Below, in pieces: positions 45,107 to 54,456 of a stretch of 64,000 bases of DNA. The translations under genes were made by a program, and so were the position numbers. Within the stretch, counting starts at the first letter, position 1. Each line of letters begins with the position of its first letter. The notes under the pieces are model-generated. The model did not search any database. It was not told the DNA's origin and worked only from the letters and a program-made list of their open reading frames with translations. This DNA comes from Tindallia californiensis (GTDB taxonomy: Bacteria > Bacillota > Clostridia > Peptostreptococcales > Tindalliaceae): NCBI RefSeq assembly GCF_900107405.1, contig NZ_FNPV01000002.1, positions 310,001 through 374,000 on the forward strand, written 5' to 3'.

Positions 45107-45922
45107 TTATCCTCTCCGATAAGTAGCCGGACGAATATAGTGAAACCCACATTTATCGTTCCCCAGCGTTTCTGAATGACCGATAAACAAGTAGCCGCCA
45201 GGCTGCAATTGATGATAAAACTTTTTGATTAGTTGTTTTTTTGTCTCTGTATCGAAGTATATCATAACATTGCGACAAAAAATAACATGAAATTTCTTTT
45301 TAAAAGGAAAACTGACGTTCATCAAATTAAAATTTCTAAAGACAACTTGTTGCTTCAATGCTTCTTTTACTACATATTTTTCCTCTTGTTGCTTTAAAAA
45401 GTATTTTTTGAGCCAGTATTTTGGTAATCCTTGAACTTCTTCCGCAGAGTAGTCTCCCTGTACTGCTGATTTTAAAGCCGCCGAAGAAATATCTGTCGCT
45501 AAGATATCTGTATTCCACTGATCGATTTTCAATCCAAAATAATCATTAAGAATCATCGCCAAGGTATATGGTTCCTGACCCTTTGAACAGCCAGCACTCC
45601 AAATTCTTAAATCTTTATCAGCAACACTTTTTTCTAACCAGGGAAGCACCTCTTCCTTTAAAAAAGCAAAATGTTGAGGTTCCCGCATAAAAAACGTATG
45701 ATTTGTCGTGATTTTATCCAATAGTTCAAAAACAGCTTTCCCTGTTTTATCCGACTGCAAATGCTGATAGTACTCAGAAAAGTTTTGAAAACCCTGGCGT
45801 GTAATGGTATTTCCCAGCCTGCCAAGTACCAGGGTTTTCTTTTCTTTTTTGAGACGGATTCCATAATGCTCATGAATAAACCCAGCTAGTTGATAAAATT
45901 CTCGTTCTGTGATTGAGAGCAT
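45107..45922 (-). CDS. cheR: chemotaxis protein methyltransferase CheR
   Basis: S-adenosylmethionine-dependent methyltransferase acting on receptor glutamates. All-helical N-terminal domain (1-75) and a Rossmann-like catalytic domain with TFFMREPQHF, IWSAGCSKGQEPYTLAM, ILATDIS, the FCRNVMIYF motif and GYLFIGHSE. About 271 residues from ATG 45922, which follows AGGTG by 6 bases; GTG 45931 is an alternative. No C-terminal TPR or pentapeptide-binding extension. Confidence 0.95.
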   Translation of the reverse strand: MLSITEREFYQLAGFIHEHYGIRLKKEKKTLVLGRLGNTITRQGFQNFSEYYQHLQSDKTGKAVFELLDKITTNHTFFMREPQHFAFLKEEVLPWLEKSVADKDLRIWSAGCSKGQEPYTLAMILNDYFGLKIDQWNTDILATDISSAALKSAVQGDYSAEEVQGLPKYWLKKYFLKQQEEKYVVKEALKQQVVFRNFNLMNVSFPFKKKFHVIFCRNVMIYFDTETKKQLIKKFYHQLQPGGYLFIGHSETLGNDKCGFHYIRPATYRRG

Positions 45923-45940
45923 TCGAATCACCTAATCCAC

Positions 45941-48550
45941 TTAGTATTTTCCAAACTCTTTATCATCTAAAGATATTCGTTTTTTTCCCTTGCTTTCTAT
46001 TTCTTGCTCAGAGTAATCCACCTCATTTTCAGAATTTTCAGAATCGTTTTTTTCTTCTAACATTTTCAACATTTCCGGACTCATGTCATCAAATCCTGAA
46101 CGTTTTCGTTTTTGACTATTTTTCTTTAACTTAAACTGATTCACCGCTTCTTTTAATAACTGTGCCTGACTGGATAATTCTTCACTGGCCGCCGCCGCTT
46201 CTTCCGATGTGGCGGAGTTTGTCTGTACTACTTGTGATACTTGCATAATTGCCTGGTTGACTTCTTCAATGCCGGAAGCCTGCTCATTAGAAGCATCGGC
46301 AATTTCCCCTACCAATCTGGTAGCATCAGCCACACCGGTGACAATGTTTTCCAGTGCTTCCGCTGTTTTATTAGCGATTTCAGTTCCACTACCTACTTTT
46401 TCTATGGAGGTCTCAATCATTTCTGTTGTCTCTCTGGCAGCGTCCGCACTTCTTGCCGCTAAATTCCGTACTTCTTCTGCAACAACCGCAAATCCTTTTC
46501 CATGTTGACCCGCTCTGGCTGCTTCTACCGCAGCATTTAATGCCAAAATATTGGTTTGGAAAGCGATCTCATCAATTACTTTAATAATTTTCGAAATTTT
46601 ATTTGAAGATTCATTAATTTCCTGCATGGAGTTTAGCATTTCTTTCATTTGGGCATTGCCCTGTTCTGCATCCGTCATAGCCTTCTGTGAAATATCATTG
46701 GCTTCCCCTGCATTATTGGCGTTTTGCGTTGTTTGAGCCGATAATTCTTCCATAGAAGCCGTTATCTGCTCCACAGAACTAGCCTGTTCTGTAGCACCTT
46801 GAGATAACTGTTGGCTTGAATCCGCTACCTGGCCAGAACCGGAAGTCACTTGATCAGCGGCTTCATTGACCTCTGCCAACACCTCATTCAAAGAATCAAT
46901 AATCAAGGTTAAAGCTTCTTTAATGGCTTGGAAATCACCTTTATACTCTTTTACAATTCCTACATTCATGTTTTTATTTGCCATTTCTGTTAACACATCA
47001 GAAATCTCTGTCACATATCCCGAAAGCGCATCCAAAGTAGAGTTCAATGCATTTTTGATAAGCGCATGATCCCCTTTATAATCGCCGACAACACGTTTTT
47101 TAAGATTACCTTGAGACATTTCCTCCAACACGGCTGACGCTTCCTTCACCGGATCAATAACAGCATCCAGAGTTTCATTCACTCCTTGTATCACCAGAGC
47201 AAAATCACCATTGTGACGACTGGCATCGGCCCGGGTATCCAGTTTTCCTTCGATGGCAGCCTCTGCCAGATTTCGCGTATCCTGCACTAAGGCCTGAATA
47301 GACGTCACAGCCGCCTTAAGGCTTTTTGCCAATTCATCATCTTCCGACATAATTTGAATTTCCACATCCAGGTTACCGGCAGCAATGGCCATCGCAATCT
47401 CTGCATCGTGCTGCTGATTTCCAATCGTCTTAGCGAAAGCATCCTTTAACTGCCCTATCTCATCCGTTGAGTCAGCCACTACTTCCACTTTTGTATTGCC
47501 TACTGCTAATTTTTCCGCCACCTTTACTAATTCCTGAATTGGCTTAGTGATAGACTTCGCACTAAACATAATAATCACCACCGCCAACAAAAGCGCAACA
47601 ACCGTCAAAATAATCATTACCATCATCAATGTGTTTACTGCCGCCAATGCTTCCGCTCTATCTATCTCTACGATCCAACCCAAATCCGTAGCACCAATGC
47701 TCATCACACCAAAGCTGCCTACTACCCCTACTCCTGCATAGTCTTCATAAGTACCTACGCCAACAAAGGAATCGTTAGCTGCCCGAATCTGTGGGGACAA
47801 CTCTTCATAAGCTTGGGTCTGAATCCGTTCATTAAAGGCCGCATTCTGGCTATAAGCTCCCCGCATTGTATTCGTATACAAAAGCCCATCGGCATCAATC
47901 AAATACACATCCGCTGTATCTCCTATTTGCTCAATCCCATCTTGTAACATGGCCTGCACCACAGGTACCGGTACATATCCATTAACAGTCCCTATCACTT
48001 CTCCCGTTCCGCCTCTTCTCAGTGGCGTTGATACAACGATATAATACTCATTGATAATGTCAGAATAATCAAACTCCGATATGTTCTGCGTACCCGCCAT
48101 AGACTGTTGGAAGTATTCTCTAATAGAAAAGTCAGCACCTTCCACTTGGTTTTTTATTTGTCCACTTGCATAAATACCCGCCCCTTGATCCGTTGTAATA
48201 AAAATACTCAGCAATCCAAATTCTTCCGCATATCCAGGTAAAAAGGCTTCCAATCCTCTATAGGCTTCCTGCCACTCGGTGCTTCCCGGACCAAACTCAT
48301 CATAAATTTCTACGGCTTGTTGTATCCTGGCCGTTTGAGATAAAATCCATCCGTTCGTTAATTTTTCGTCAAAATATTGGTCCATCCTTCTTTCTGTCAT
48401 TTCTCCAAACAGTTGCGTTTCTTGCAAGACCACATATTGAATACCACTTCTTGCCTGGTGATAAGCTACTACAGAAATAATTAGCATCGGAATCAACCCT
48501 GCTACCAAGAAAATAGCTAATATCTTATTTCGGATTTTCAAATTTTTCAT
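45941..48550 (-). CDS. methyl-accepting chemotaxis protein with dCache sensor and poly-HAMP array
   Basis: 869 residues. Membrane helix at about 8-30, an extracytoplasmic double-Cache domain (about 40-300), a second helix (about 307-330) and a canonical HAMP ([20 protein letters not shown]). At least four further HAMP-like units follow, marked by [30 protein letters not shown] and [10 protein letters not shown]. The MCP hairpin has its tip at [34 protein letters not shown]. The C terminus is long and charged. It sits between cheW and cheR, so it is the dedicated receptor of this operon. Start ATG 48550 with AAGGAGAA upstream. Confidence 0.93.
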   Translation of the reverse strand: MKNLKIRNKILAIFLVAGLIPMLIISVVAYHQARSGIQYVVLQETQLFGEMTERRMDQYFDEKLTNGWILSQTARIQQAVEIYDEFGPGSTEWQEAYRGLEAFLPGYAEEFGLLSIFITTDQGAGIYASGQIKNQVEGADFSIREYFQQSMAGTQNISEFDYSDIINEYYIVVSTPLRRGGTGEVIGTVNGYVPVPVVQAMLQDGIEQIGDTADVYLIDADGLLYTNTMRGAYSQNAAFNERIQTQAYEELSPQIRAANDSFVGVGTYEDYAGVGVVGSFGVMSIGATDLGWIVEIDRAEALAAVNTLMMVMIILTVVALLLAVVIIMFSAKSITKPIQELVKVAEKLAVGNTKVEVVADSTDEIGQLKDAFAKTIGNQQHDAEIAMAIAAGNLDVEIQIMSEDDELAKSLKAAVTSIQALVQDTRNLAEAAIEGKLDTRADASRHNGDFALVIQGVNETLDAVIDPVKEASAVLEEMSQGNLKKRVVGDYKGDHALIKNALNSTLDALSGYVTEISDVLTEMANKNMNVGIVKEYKGDFQAIKEALTLIIDSLNEVLAEVNEAADQVTSGSGQVADSSQQLSQGATEQASSVEQITASMEELSAQTTQNANNAGEANDISQKAMTDAEQGNAQMKEMLNSMQEINESSNKISKIIKVIDEIAFQTNILALNAAVEAARAGQHGKGFAVVAEEVRNLAARSADAARETTEMIETSIEKVGSGTEIANKTAEALENIVTGVADATRLVGEIADASNEQASGIEEVNQAIMQVSQVVQTNSATSEEAAAASEELSSQAQLLKEAVNQFKLKKNSQKRKRSGFDDMSPEMLKMLEEKNDSENSENEVDYSEQEIESKGKKRISLDDKEFGKY

Positions 48551-48566
48551 CGCCTATTCTCCTTCC

Positions 48567-49064
48567 TTATTGAGATACCTGTTCAAGGGTTTCCAACTCG
48601 TCACTGCTCAATATTTTTTCACAGTCCAAAATCAGTTTAACTTCTTCCCCCACCCGTCCAATGCTCTTTATATACCGATTTTGGAACCCTGTCTTATACT
48701 CAGGAGGCGGGACGATGTTTTCATCCGGAATACTAAGTACTTCCGCCACTTCATCCACAATCAGACCGATGGCAACGTTTTCTACATCAATGACAATGAT
48801 ACAGGTTCGATCGTGATAATCCATGGCTTCTTTTTTGAATTTAATCCGTACGTCAATGAGAGGGATAATCTGGCCTCGTAGATTAATGATTCCTTGCACA
48901 TAATCCGGTACTTCTGGCACTTCGGCAATAGGTTGCATTCCGATGATTTCTGTAACGTACCGGATTTCGATACCGAACACTTCCTTTCCTAGCTTAAAAG
49001 TCAAGTACTTTCCTTTCTGTGTGTCTTCCTCAATGTATACCATTTCATCCAACACTTCTGACAT
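48567..49064 (-). CDS. cheW: chemotaxis coupling protein CheW
   Basis: SH3-like adaptor connecting receptors to CheA. The single CheW domain spans about 15-150 (KYLTFKLGKEVFGIEI, VPDYVQGIINLRGQIIPLIDVR, GLIVDEVAEVL). ATG 49064 lies after AGGGAGGTGG; it overlaps the cheA stop region by 20 bases, which couples the two stoichiometrically. About 165 residues. Confidence 0.95.
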   Translation of the reverse strand: MSEVLDEMVYIEEDTQKGKYLTFKLGKEVFGIEIRYVTEIIGMQPIAEVPEVPDYVQGIINLRGQIIPLIDVRIKFKKEAMDYHDRTCIIVIDVENVAIGLIVDEVAEVLSIPDENIVPPPEYKTGFQNRYIKSIGRVGEEVKLILDCEKILSSDELETLEQVSQ

Positions 49065-51165
49065 TGTCGCCACCTCCCTGTAACGTTCCGTTGATCATGC
49101 CGGCTATGTCTAATATTAAACTAATCTCGCCGTTTCCGAGAATGGTACATCCACCTATCCCCTTGGCTTTCACCGGAAACCGCACCAAGTATTTTGGCAA
49201 GGGTTTGACCACCACCTGTTGTTCTCCCAGCAGTCTGTCCGCAAAGAGACAGATTGCTTTTTGATCCTGTTCCACCATAATCATAATGCCTTCTGTTAAC
49301 ACTTGCGTTTCTGCTTTTACCTTAAAATATCTATGCAATCGTAAGACTGGATAGCATTCACCACGAATCATAATCAGCTCGTTTCCGTCCGGATCTTGAA
49401 AAAGAATCTTTTCTTCCGCACGAAAAGATTCTTGGATATTGACCGTGGGAATTGTGTATTTGGCTGAACCTGTTTGAAGTTGCATTCCATCAACAATGGC
49501 CAGGGTCATAGGGATTTTAAGGTGAATGCTGGTTCCAAGCCCTTTCTGGCTATCGATACTAATACTTCCTCCAACATTTTCAATATTGTTCTTTACAACA
49601 TCCATTCCTACTCCCCTGCCAGAAAATTCCGATACATTATCTTTTGTTGAAAACCCGGGAGCTAAGATAAGCTGATACGCTTCTTCATCACTCATTTCAT
49701 CCACTGACTTTAGGAGCAAGTTTTTTCTTTTTGCTTTTTCGATTAATTTTTCTGGATCCAGTCCGCGGCCATCATCGATAATACTAATCACTACATCTCC
49801 ACCACTGGTTGTTGCTTCTAGCCGGATACTTCCTTTTTCCTGCTTTCCTTGCTCTATCCTTTCCTCCGGAGCTTCAATGCCATGATCTACGGCATTTCTG
49901 ATTAAGTGCATCAACGGGTCACTTAAATGGTCAATAATATTTTTATCTACTTCTGTTTCTTCTCCTGTCAAAACCAACTCTACTTCTTTTCCAATTTTTT
50001 GAGCCATATCTCGCACCAATCGCTTCATTTTTTGAAAGGTAGGGCCTATCGGAAGCATTCGTATAGACATCACAACGTCCTGCAGATCATCTGTTAGTTT
50101 CCGAAGTTGTCGGGCAGATTTTTGAAAATTATCTAATTCCAAACCTTCTAAGTCTGGATTTTTTATCACCATTGATTCCGTGATAACAATCTCCCCTACC
50201 AAATCCATCAACTTATCCAACTTGTTAATGTTGACTGTAATCATGCTTTGTTTTTGATTGCGAAGGCTTTCTTGCAGTTCAGAAACTTCCTGATTTGATG
50301 AAGGAATTTCTTGTTCTTCTATGACAAAACTTTCTTCCACCTGACTTTTACTTTCTTCCATTACCTTCATTTCTTGCCCTTGTTTTTGATATTCTTCGTA
50401 CTTAATTTCTTTGAGATGAATATCATTCACAAAAAGTGCTTCCTGTAAATGCTCCTGTATGCTGGCTTCTTCTAAGTCACTAACCATCAAGATGAAAAAA
50501 CCATTTTCAACAATTTTTTCACTGGCTGTTTCATCTTCAAAAAGATCTGATGGGTAATGTATCACCTCACTGCAGATTTCTTTTAGGCTATGAGCCAGTG
50601 TAAATGCCCGTACATTTTCCATCTGACTATCATCCTGAAAATGTATTTTCACCTGGTAATATTTGGGATTTGCTATTGTTGTCTGATCCGGTCGTATATA
50701 ATACTGAACTTCCTGTTCTTCTTTTTCTTTACTTTTTACTGACACCGGCTGGCTTTCAGATCCACTAAGCTGTGCAATGTAAGCATCAATCTCCTCTAAG
50801 AGTTTTGCTGGATCTTCCTCTGCTTCTTTTCCTGATTCCAGCATGTTCATCTCCCGGCATATATAGTCCTGAGCACGAAAGATCAGATTGCATAAGGAAG
50901 TGTAATCCAAGGTTTCTGGTTGTTGTTCCCGGATATAGAAAAACAAATCTTCAATTCGGTGGGCTAAAGTTGCCAGCCCGGTGAACATCATCATTGAAGA
51001 AGACCCTTTAATGGTATGCATGATCCGAAAAATTTCATCAATATTTTTTTTTGTCATCTCCGCATTTTCTTCACTGGTTAACAAGATTTCTTCTAACTGC
51101 TCCAACAGTTGACGATTTTCAAAAAGATACATCTCCAGCATGGGTTCCATTGGTCTGTCGGCCAT
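49045..51165 (-). CDS. cheA: chemotaxis histidine kinase CheA
   Basis: Cytoplasmic kinase of the array. Residues 1-110 are the Hpt (P1) domain with phosphorylated histidine at about 50 in IMHTIKGSSSMM. A P2-like region (about 165-260), the dimerisation helices (about 305-370), the ATPase core (HLIRNAVDHGIEAPEER, IDDGRGLDPEKL, GFSTKDNVSEFSGRGVGMDVVK) and a C-terminal CheW-like domain follow. 706 residues, full length. A GAGGTGAAA site precedes ATG 51165. First che gene of the operon; the tetR-like gene just upstream ends 15 bases before it. Confidence 0.96.
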   Translation of the reverse strand: MADRPMEPMLEMYLFENRQLLEQLEEILLTSEENAEMTKKNIDEIFRIMHTIKGSSSMMMFTGLATLAHRIEDLFFYIREQQPETLDYTSLCNLIFRAQDYICREMNMLESGKEAEEDPAKLLEEIDAYIAQLSGSESQPVSVKSKEKEEQEVQYYIRPDQTTIANPKYYQVKIHFQDDSQMENVRAFTLAHSLKEICSEVIHYPSDLFEDETASEKIVENGFFILMVSDLEEASIQEHLQEALFVNDIHLKEIKYEEYQKQGQEMKVMEESKSQVEESFVIEEQEIPSSNQEVSELQESLRNQKQSMITVNINKLDKLMDLVGEIVITESMVIKNPDLEGLELDNFQKSARQLRKLTDDLQDVVMSIRMLPIGPTFQKMKRLVRDMAQKIGKEVELVLTGEETEVDKNIIDHLSDPLMHLIRNAVDHGIEAPEERIEQGKQEKGSIRLEATTSGGDVVISIIDDGRGLDPEKLIEKAKRKNLLLKSVDEMSDEEAYQLILAPGFSTKDNVSEFSGRGVGMDVVKNNIENVGGSISIDSQKGLGTSIHLKIPMTLAIVDGMQLQTGSAKYTIPTVNIQESFRAEEKILFQDPDGNELIMIRGECYPVLRLHRYFKVKAETQVLTEGIMIMVEQDQKAICLFADRLLGEQQVVVKPLPKYLVRFPVKAKGIGGCTILGNGEISLILDIAGMINGTLQGGGDNVRSVG

Positions 51166-51180
51166 CTTTTCACCTCCTCT

Positions 51181-51789
51181 TTATTCCTCTTTTTCCATTT
51201 TCATTCCTTCCAATATGAAATGAATCCCTTTCATGATTTCTTCCTTGAGACAACCTTTGCACTCTTGCATTTTCCAGTAATACATGGTCGACCATACATG
51301 CCCCATCAACAGCCTGGCATTTTGTTTTGCTGAATGAGATTGATTGAAAATGCCTTGTCGGGTGCCTTTTTCAATTTCCCGACAAAGAAATGCTTCGCGT
51401 TGTTCGATAATGGCTACCATCATGTTCATTGTTTCTTCTTCATAGCGGTAAGCATCAAAGGAAAAAAGAATGGTAATCAACTCTGGATAGCTTTCATAGT
51501 AAGTTGCATAAGAAGTCATAAAGTATTCAATAGCCTCTACCGCATTCATTTCTCCTTGTAAAACCGTATCAAAAAGACTTTCATCAAAAGCAGCAAAACG
51601 CTTTAAAATAGTCATGATAACATCTTGCTTATTTTTATAATGCCTATAAATAGCTGGTTCTGTTACTTCTTGTCTTATAGCTATTTCTTTCATTGTTAAC
51701 CCATTAATACCTTTTTCATCCATTATTTCGATGGCAGATATAATGATTTGCTCTTTTCTATTGATATATTGATGATACAATCTGCACAC
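51181..51789 (-). CDS. TetR family transcriptional regulator
   Basis: 202 residues with an N-terminal helix-turn-helix (MKEIAIRQEVTEPAIYRHYKNKQDVI, about residues 27-52) and a helical ligand-binding domain. Start GTG 51789 or TTG 51780; both lie within reach of GGAAGAAGGTG. It ends 15 bases before cheA on the same strand, so it is probably the first gene of the chemosensory operon and may control it. The C-terminal helical segment has two cysteines in ECKGCLKEE. Ligand unknown. Confidence 0.9.
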   Translation of the reverse strand: MCRLYHQYINRKEQIIISAIEIMDEKGINGLTMKEIAIRQEVTEPAIYRHYKNKQDVIMTILKRFAAFDESLFDTVLQGEMNAVEAIEYFMTSYATYYESYPELITILFSFDAYRYEEETMNMMVAIIEQREAFLCREIEKGTRQGIFNQSHSAKQNARLLMGHVWSTMYYWKMQECKGCLKEEIMKGIHFILEGMKMEKEE

Positions 51790-51882
51790 CTTCTTCCTTT
51801 AGTTTGTTAGTAATAACTAACTACATTGTAGCTCCTCATCACTAAAATGTCAACATTTTCTGAATATTTATTTTTGTATATA

Positions 51883-51908
51883 AAAACACCCCTTTTTAGA
51901 GGTGTTTT
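51883..51908 (-). terminator. terminator of the PocR hybrid kinase gene
   Basis: AAAACACC (51883-51890) and GGTGTTTT (51901-51908) pair; on the minus strand the T-run is TTTTT. It separates the hybrid kinase gene from the tetR/che operon. Confidence 0.85.
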
Positions 51909-51924
51909 CGCATTGAGAAATCTG

Positions 51925-54174
51925 TCATCTATTGATTAACTTATTCATCCATTCTTTCAGCAGTTCTAAGTTCAATGGTTTTTCCAGATAGGCGTCCATT
52001 CCAGCCTTCAGACACGCTTCCCGATCACCAGGTAGAGCTTTTGCTGTTAAGGCAATAATTGGTGTTTTTCTTTCTTTCATCCCCTCGTATTTCCTTATAC
52101 TTCTGGTCGCTTCATACCCATCTATTTCTGGCATTTGACAATCCATTAGAATAAGATCATAAGACCTTTCTCTTGCTTTTTCAATAGCTTCTGCTCCATT
52201 AACAGCCGTGTCCACTAAAAACTTTTCCTTTTTTAAGGTTCTACTGACTACTTCCCGCCCTATTCGGTCATCATCTACAATCAAGATGCTTCTTTTTTTA
52301 CTTCTTGCAGGATTTATCAGCACCTCTACCTCACCTGCAGGCTTATGACCTTTTTGAATCGCCGGAGTCAGAGGAACTTTAAGGGTAAAACAACTCCCCT
52401 GCCCAGGACGACTTTTGACATCAATGCTTCCTCCAAGTATTTCGGCTAACTCTTTTGAAATAGCAAGTCCTAATCCTGTCCCTCCATACTCTCTGGTACT
52501 GGTAGTATCCACCTGAGAAAACTTTTGAAAAACACTTTCCTGTAAGCTGGGATCGATCCCGATTCCAGTATCTTTTACAGAAATAACCAGATTTTTCCGT
52601 TCCTCACCCTCCTTTTCTACTACATACGTATCTAAATGAACAAATCCCTCTTTGGTAAACTTCACCGCATTTCCTGTCAGATTGTTTAGAATTTGTTTTA
52701 TTTTATACCGATCCCCTTTCCAGTAAAGAGGTATATCCATTGAGTCATCAATCTTCATATCGATATTTTTTTGTGTGGCCGCCACGGCATGCAAATCCGA
52801 TACTTCTTTCACAAGTTCTTTTATGGAAAAAACCTCTTCGACCAGGGGCTCTGATTTTTTTTCAATTTTGACATAGTTTAATATCTCATTAACAACAGCC
52901 GTTAAGGAAAGGCAGGCTTGGTAAGCATAATCGGCATATTCTTTTTGTTCCTCCTTTATTAAAGAACTTTGTAGTAGCTGTATCATTCCCATTAATCCAT
53001 TAATAGGTGTCCGCAATTCATGGCTCATGTTTGAAAGAAACTGTTCTTTTACTTCATTAGCTATATCGGCTTTCTCTAAAGCATCTTTCATCTGATGCTT
53101 TAGTTTTTTTTGCTCCTCAAAACTTCTCGCCAACCTTACATTGGCATATCCCAGTTCAGAAATCATTTGTATTAGTTCAGCGTACAGATTAATAATATTC
53201 TTAACTTCTTTTTCACTTGGTCGTGGCACTTTTTTCAAAGCATTCATATATGCATATTCATTAAATCCGTAAGTTTTAGCTTGTTGTTGAAAAAAATTGA
53301 TGTCTATTTCCTCCTGTTGATATAAAAACTGTCCCACGAAAATATATCCAAAAGTCTTTTCTCCTATGATTAAAGGAAAAACAGCATCCCATAACCCATT
53401 CTCGCAACGACCAAACTGAATTTTCCTTTCCGTCGCCTGATTCATTTTTTTCAGGTCACTTTCTTCGCATCTTTTCAGAGTATCTGGATTTTTTCGGTGA
53501 AAATCCGTGCACAATTCAACCCAGCCCTTTTTAGCAAGTATTTCTCCCGAAGGATTTAATAATGCTATCGGAAGCCCTATTACTTCATGAAATGTATCAA
53601 GTATTCTCTGAAACTGTTTCACATCAATGATGTCTGTCAGCGACAAGGTTTCCAGATTGCCTTCTGGCTCAGTCACTGCTTGCAATTTTTTTCTTACTCT
53701 TAACTCACTTTCACGCAATTCTATTTTTGTTTTCATTTGTTCTGTTATGTCTTCAACAATACCCGTACCACCTATCACATGCCCATTTTCTGACCAAACC
53801 GGCGAAAAAACAGTTTTCACAAATATGCGTTTTCCAGCCGTTTCTGAAACATACTCCCCCTCATAAGAGGACTGATTTCCCTGCAATGCCACTTTTACGG
53901 CTCTAACCACCCATACAGCTCTTAGTTTCAGCATTTCAATTCCCATCAGCTCTATTTTACTGGATCCAATAATCTTGACAAAAACTTCATTACAATCCGT
54001 AATAATCCCTCTTTGGTCAAAATAAAAGATGCCTATCGGTGCATATTCGAATATATTCCGAAATTTTTCTGCTTCCTGCTTATCAGAAAAAACATTCTGC
54101 TGAGATGATCGTCTATTATGATTTCTTCGAGATACTTTTTCTATCCTTTGTCGACTGATTTTCACACTTTTCAT
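51925..54174 (-). CDS. hybrid sensor histidine kinase, PAS-PocR-HisKA-HATPase-REC
   Basis: 749 residues, soluble. PAS domain (about 35-155, YAPIGIFYFDQRGIITDCN), PocR sensory domain (about 180-345) with clustered cysteines (ELCTDFH, LKRCEESD, FGRCENG), HisKA (about 395, NMSHELRTPING), HATPase (about 500-620: [18 protein letters not shown]) and a receiver (about 635-745: LIVDDD, LMDCQMPEIDG). PocR domains sense small molecules such as hydrocarbon derivatives or metabolites in anaerobes. GAGGAG lies 8 bases before ATG 54174. It is divergent from another hybrid kinase gene. Confidence 0.92.
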   Translation of the reverse strand: MKSVKISRQRIEKVSRRNHNRRSSQQNVFSDKQEAEKFRNIFEYAPIGIFYFDQRGIITDCNEVFVKIIGSSKIELMGIEMLKLRAVWVVRAVKVALQGNQSSYEGEYVSETAGKRIFVKTVFSPVWSENGHVIGGTGIVEDITEQMKTKIELRESELRVRKKLQAVTEPEGNLETLSLTDIIDVKQFQRILDTFHEVIGLPIALLNPSGEILAKKGWVELCTDFHRKNPDTLKRCEESDLKKMNQATERKIQFGRCENGLWDAVFPLIIGEKTFGYIFVGQFLYQQEEIDINFFQQQAKTYGFNEYAYMNALKKVPRPSEKEVKNIINLYAELIQMISELGYANVRLARSFEEQKKLKHQMKDALEKADIANEVKEQFLSNMSHELRTPINGLMGMIQLLQSSLIKEEQKEYADYAYQACLSLTAVVNEILNYVKIEKKSEPLVEEVFSIKELVKEVSDLHAVAATQKNIDMKIDDSMDIPLYWKGDRYKIKQILNNLTGNAVKFTKEGFVHLDTYVVEKEGEERKNLVISVKDTGIGIDPSLQESVFQKFSQVDTTSTREYGGTGLGLAISKELAEILGGSIDVKSRPGQGSCFTLKVPLTPAIQKGHKPAGEVEVLINPARSKKRSILIVDDDRIGREVVSRTLKKEKFLVDTAVNGAEAIEKARERSYDLILMDCQMPEIDGYEATRSIRKYEGMKERKTPIIALTAKALPGDREACLKAGMDAYLEKPLNLELLKEWMNKLINR

Positions 54175-54456
54175 AAAAAGTTCTCCTCACTTATTTACCC
54201 CAGCCCCTTATTCCTGACAAAAATCATTAGCCTTATCAAAAAATTTATCCCTTACATTATTTCTACCAAATGCTCCCAGCTTTAATCTTTTACTTTCCTT
54301 ATTATAAGCAGAATTCTTAGCTTCTGACGAAATGTGAACTTTATCACCTGTTTACGTTTTGTTTTTTCTTCGTTGGGTAAAAATTCTCACAACGAATCCT
54401 TAACCCTAATATTTATGCCACATACGTAACCACTACCTTGACAGGAGGTGACTATT

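Noticed and set aside
54369-54396. TTCGTTG/CAACGAA inverted repeat as a riboswitch or terminator
   Set aside because: It is a short 7-bp arm repeat without T-run or aptamer core; mentioned only as a possible operator in the hybrid kinase entry.
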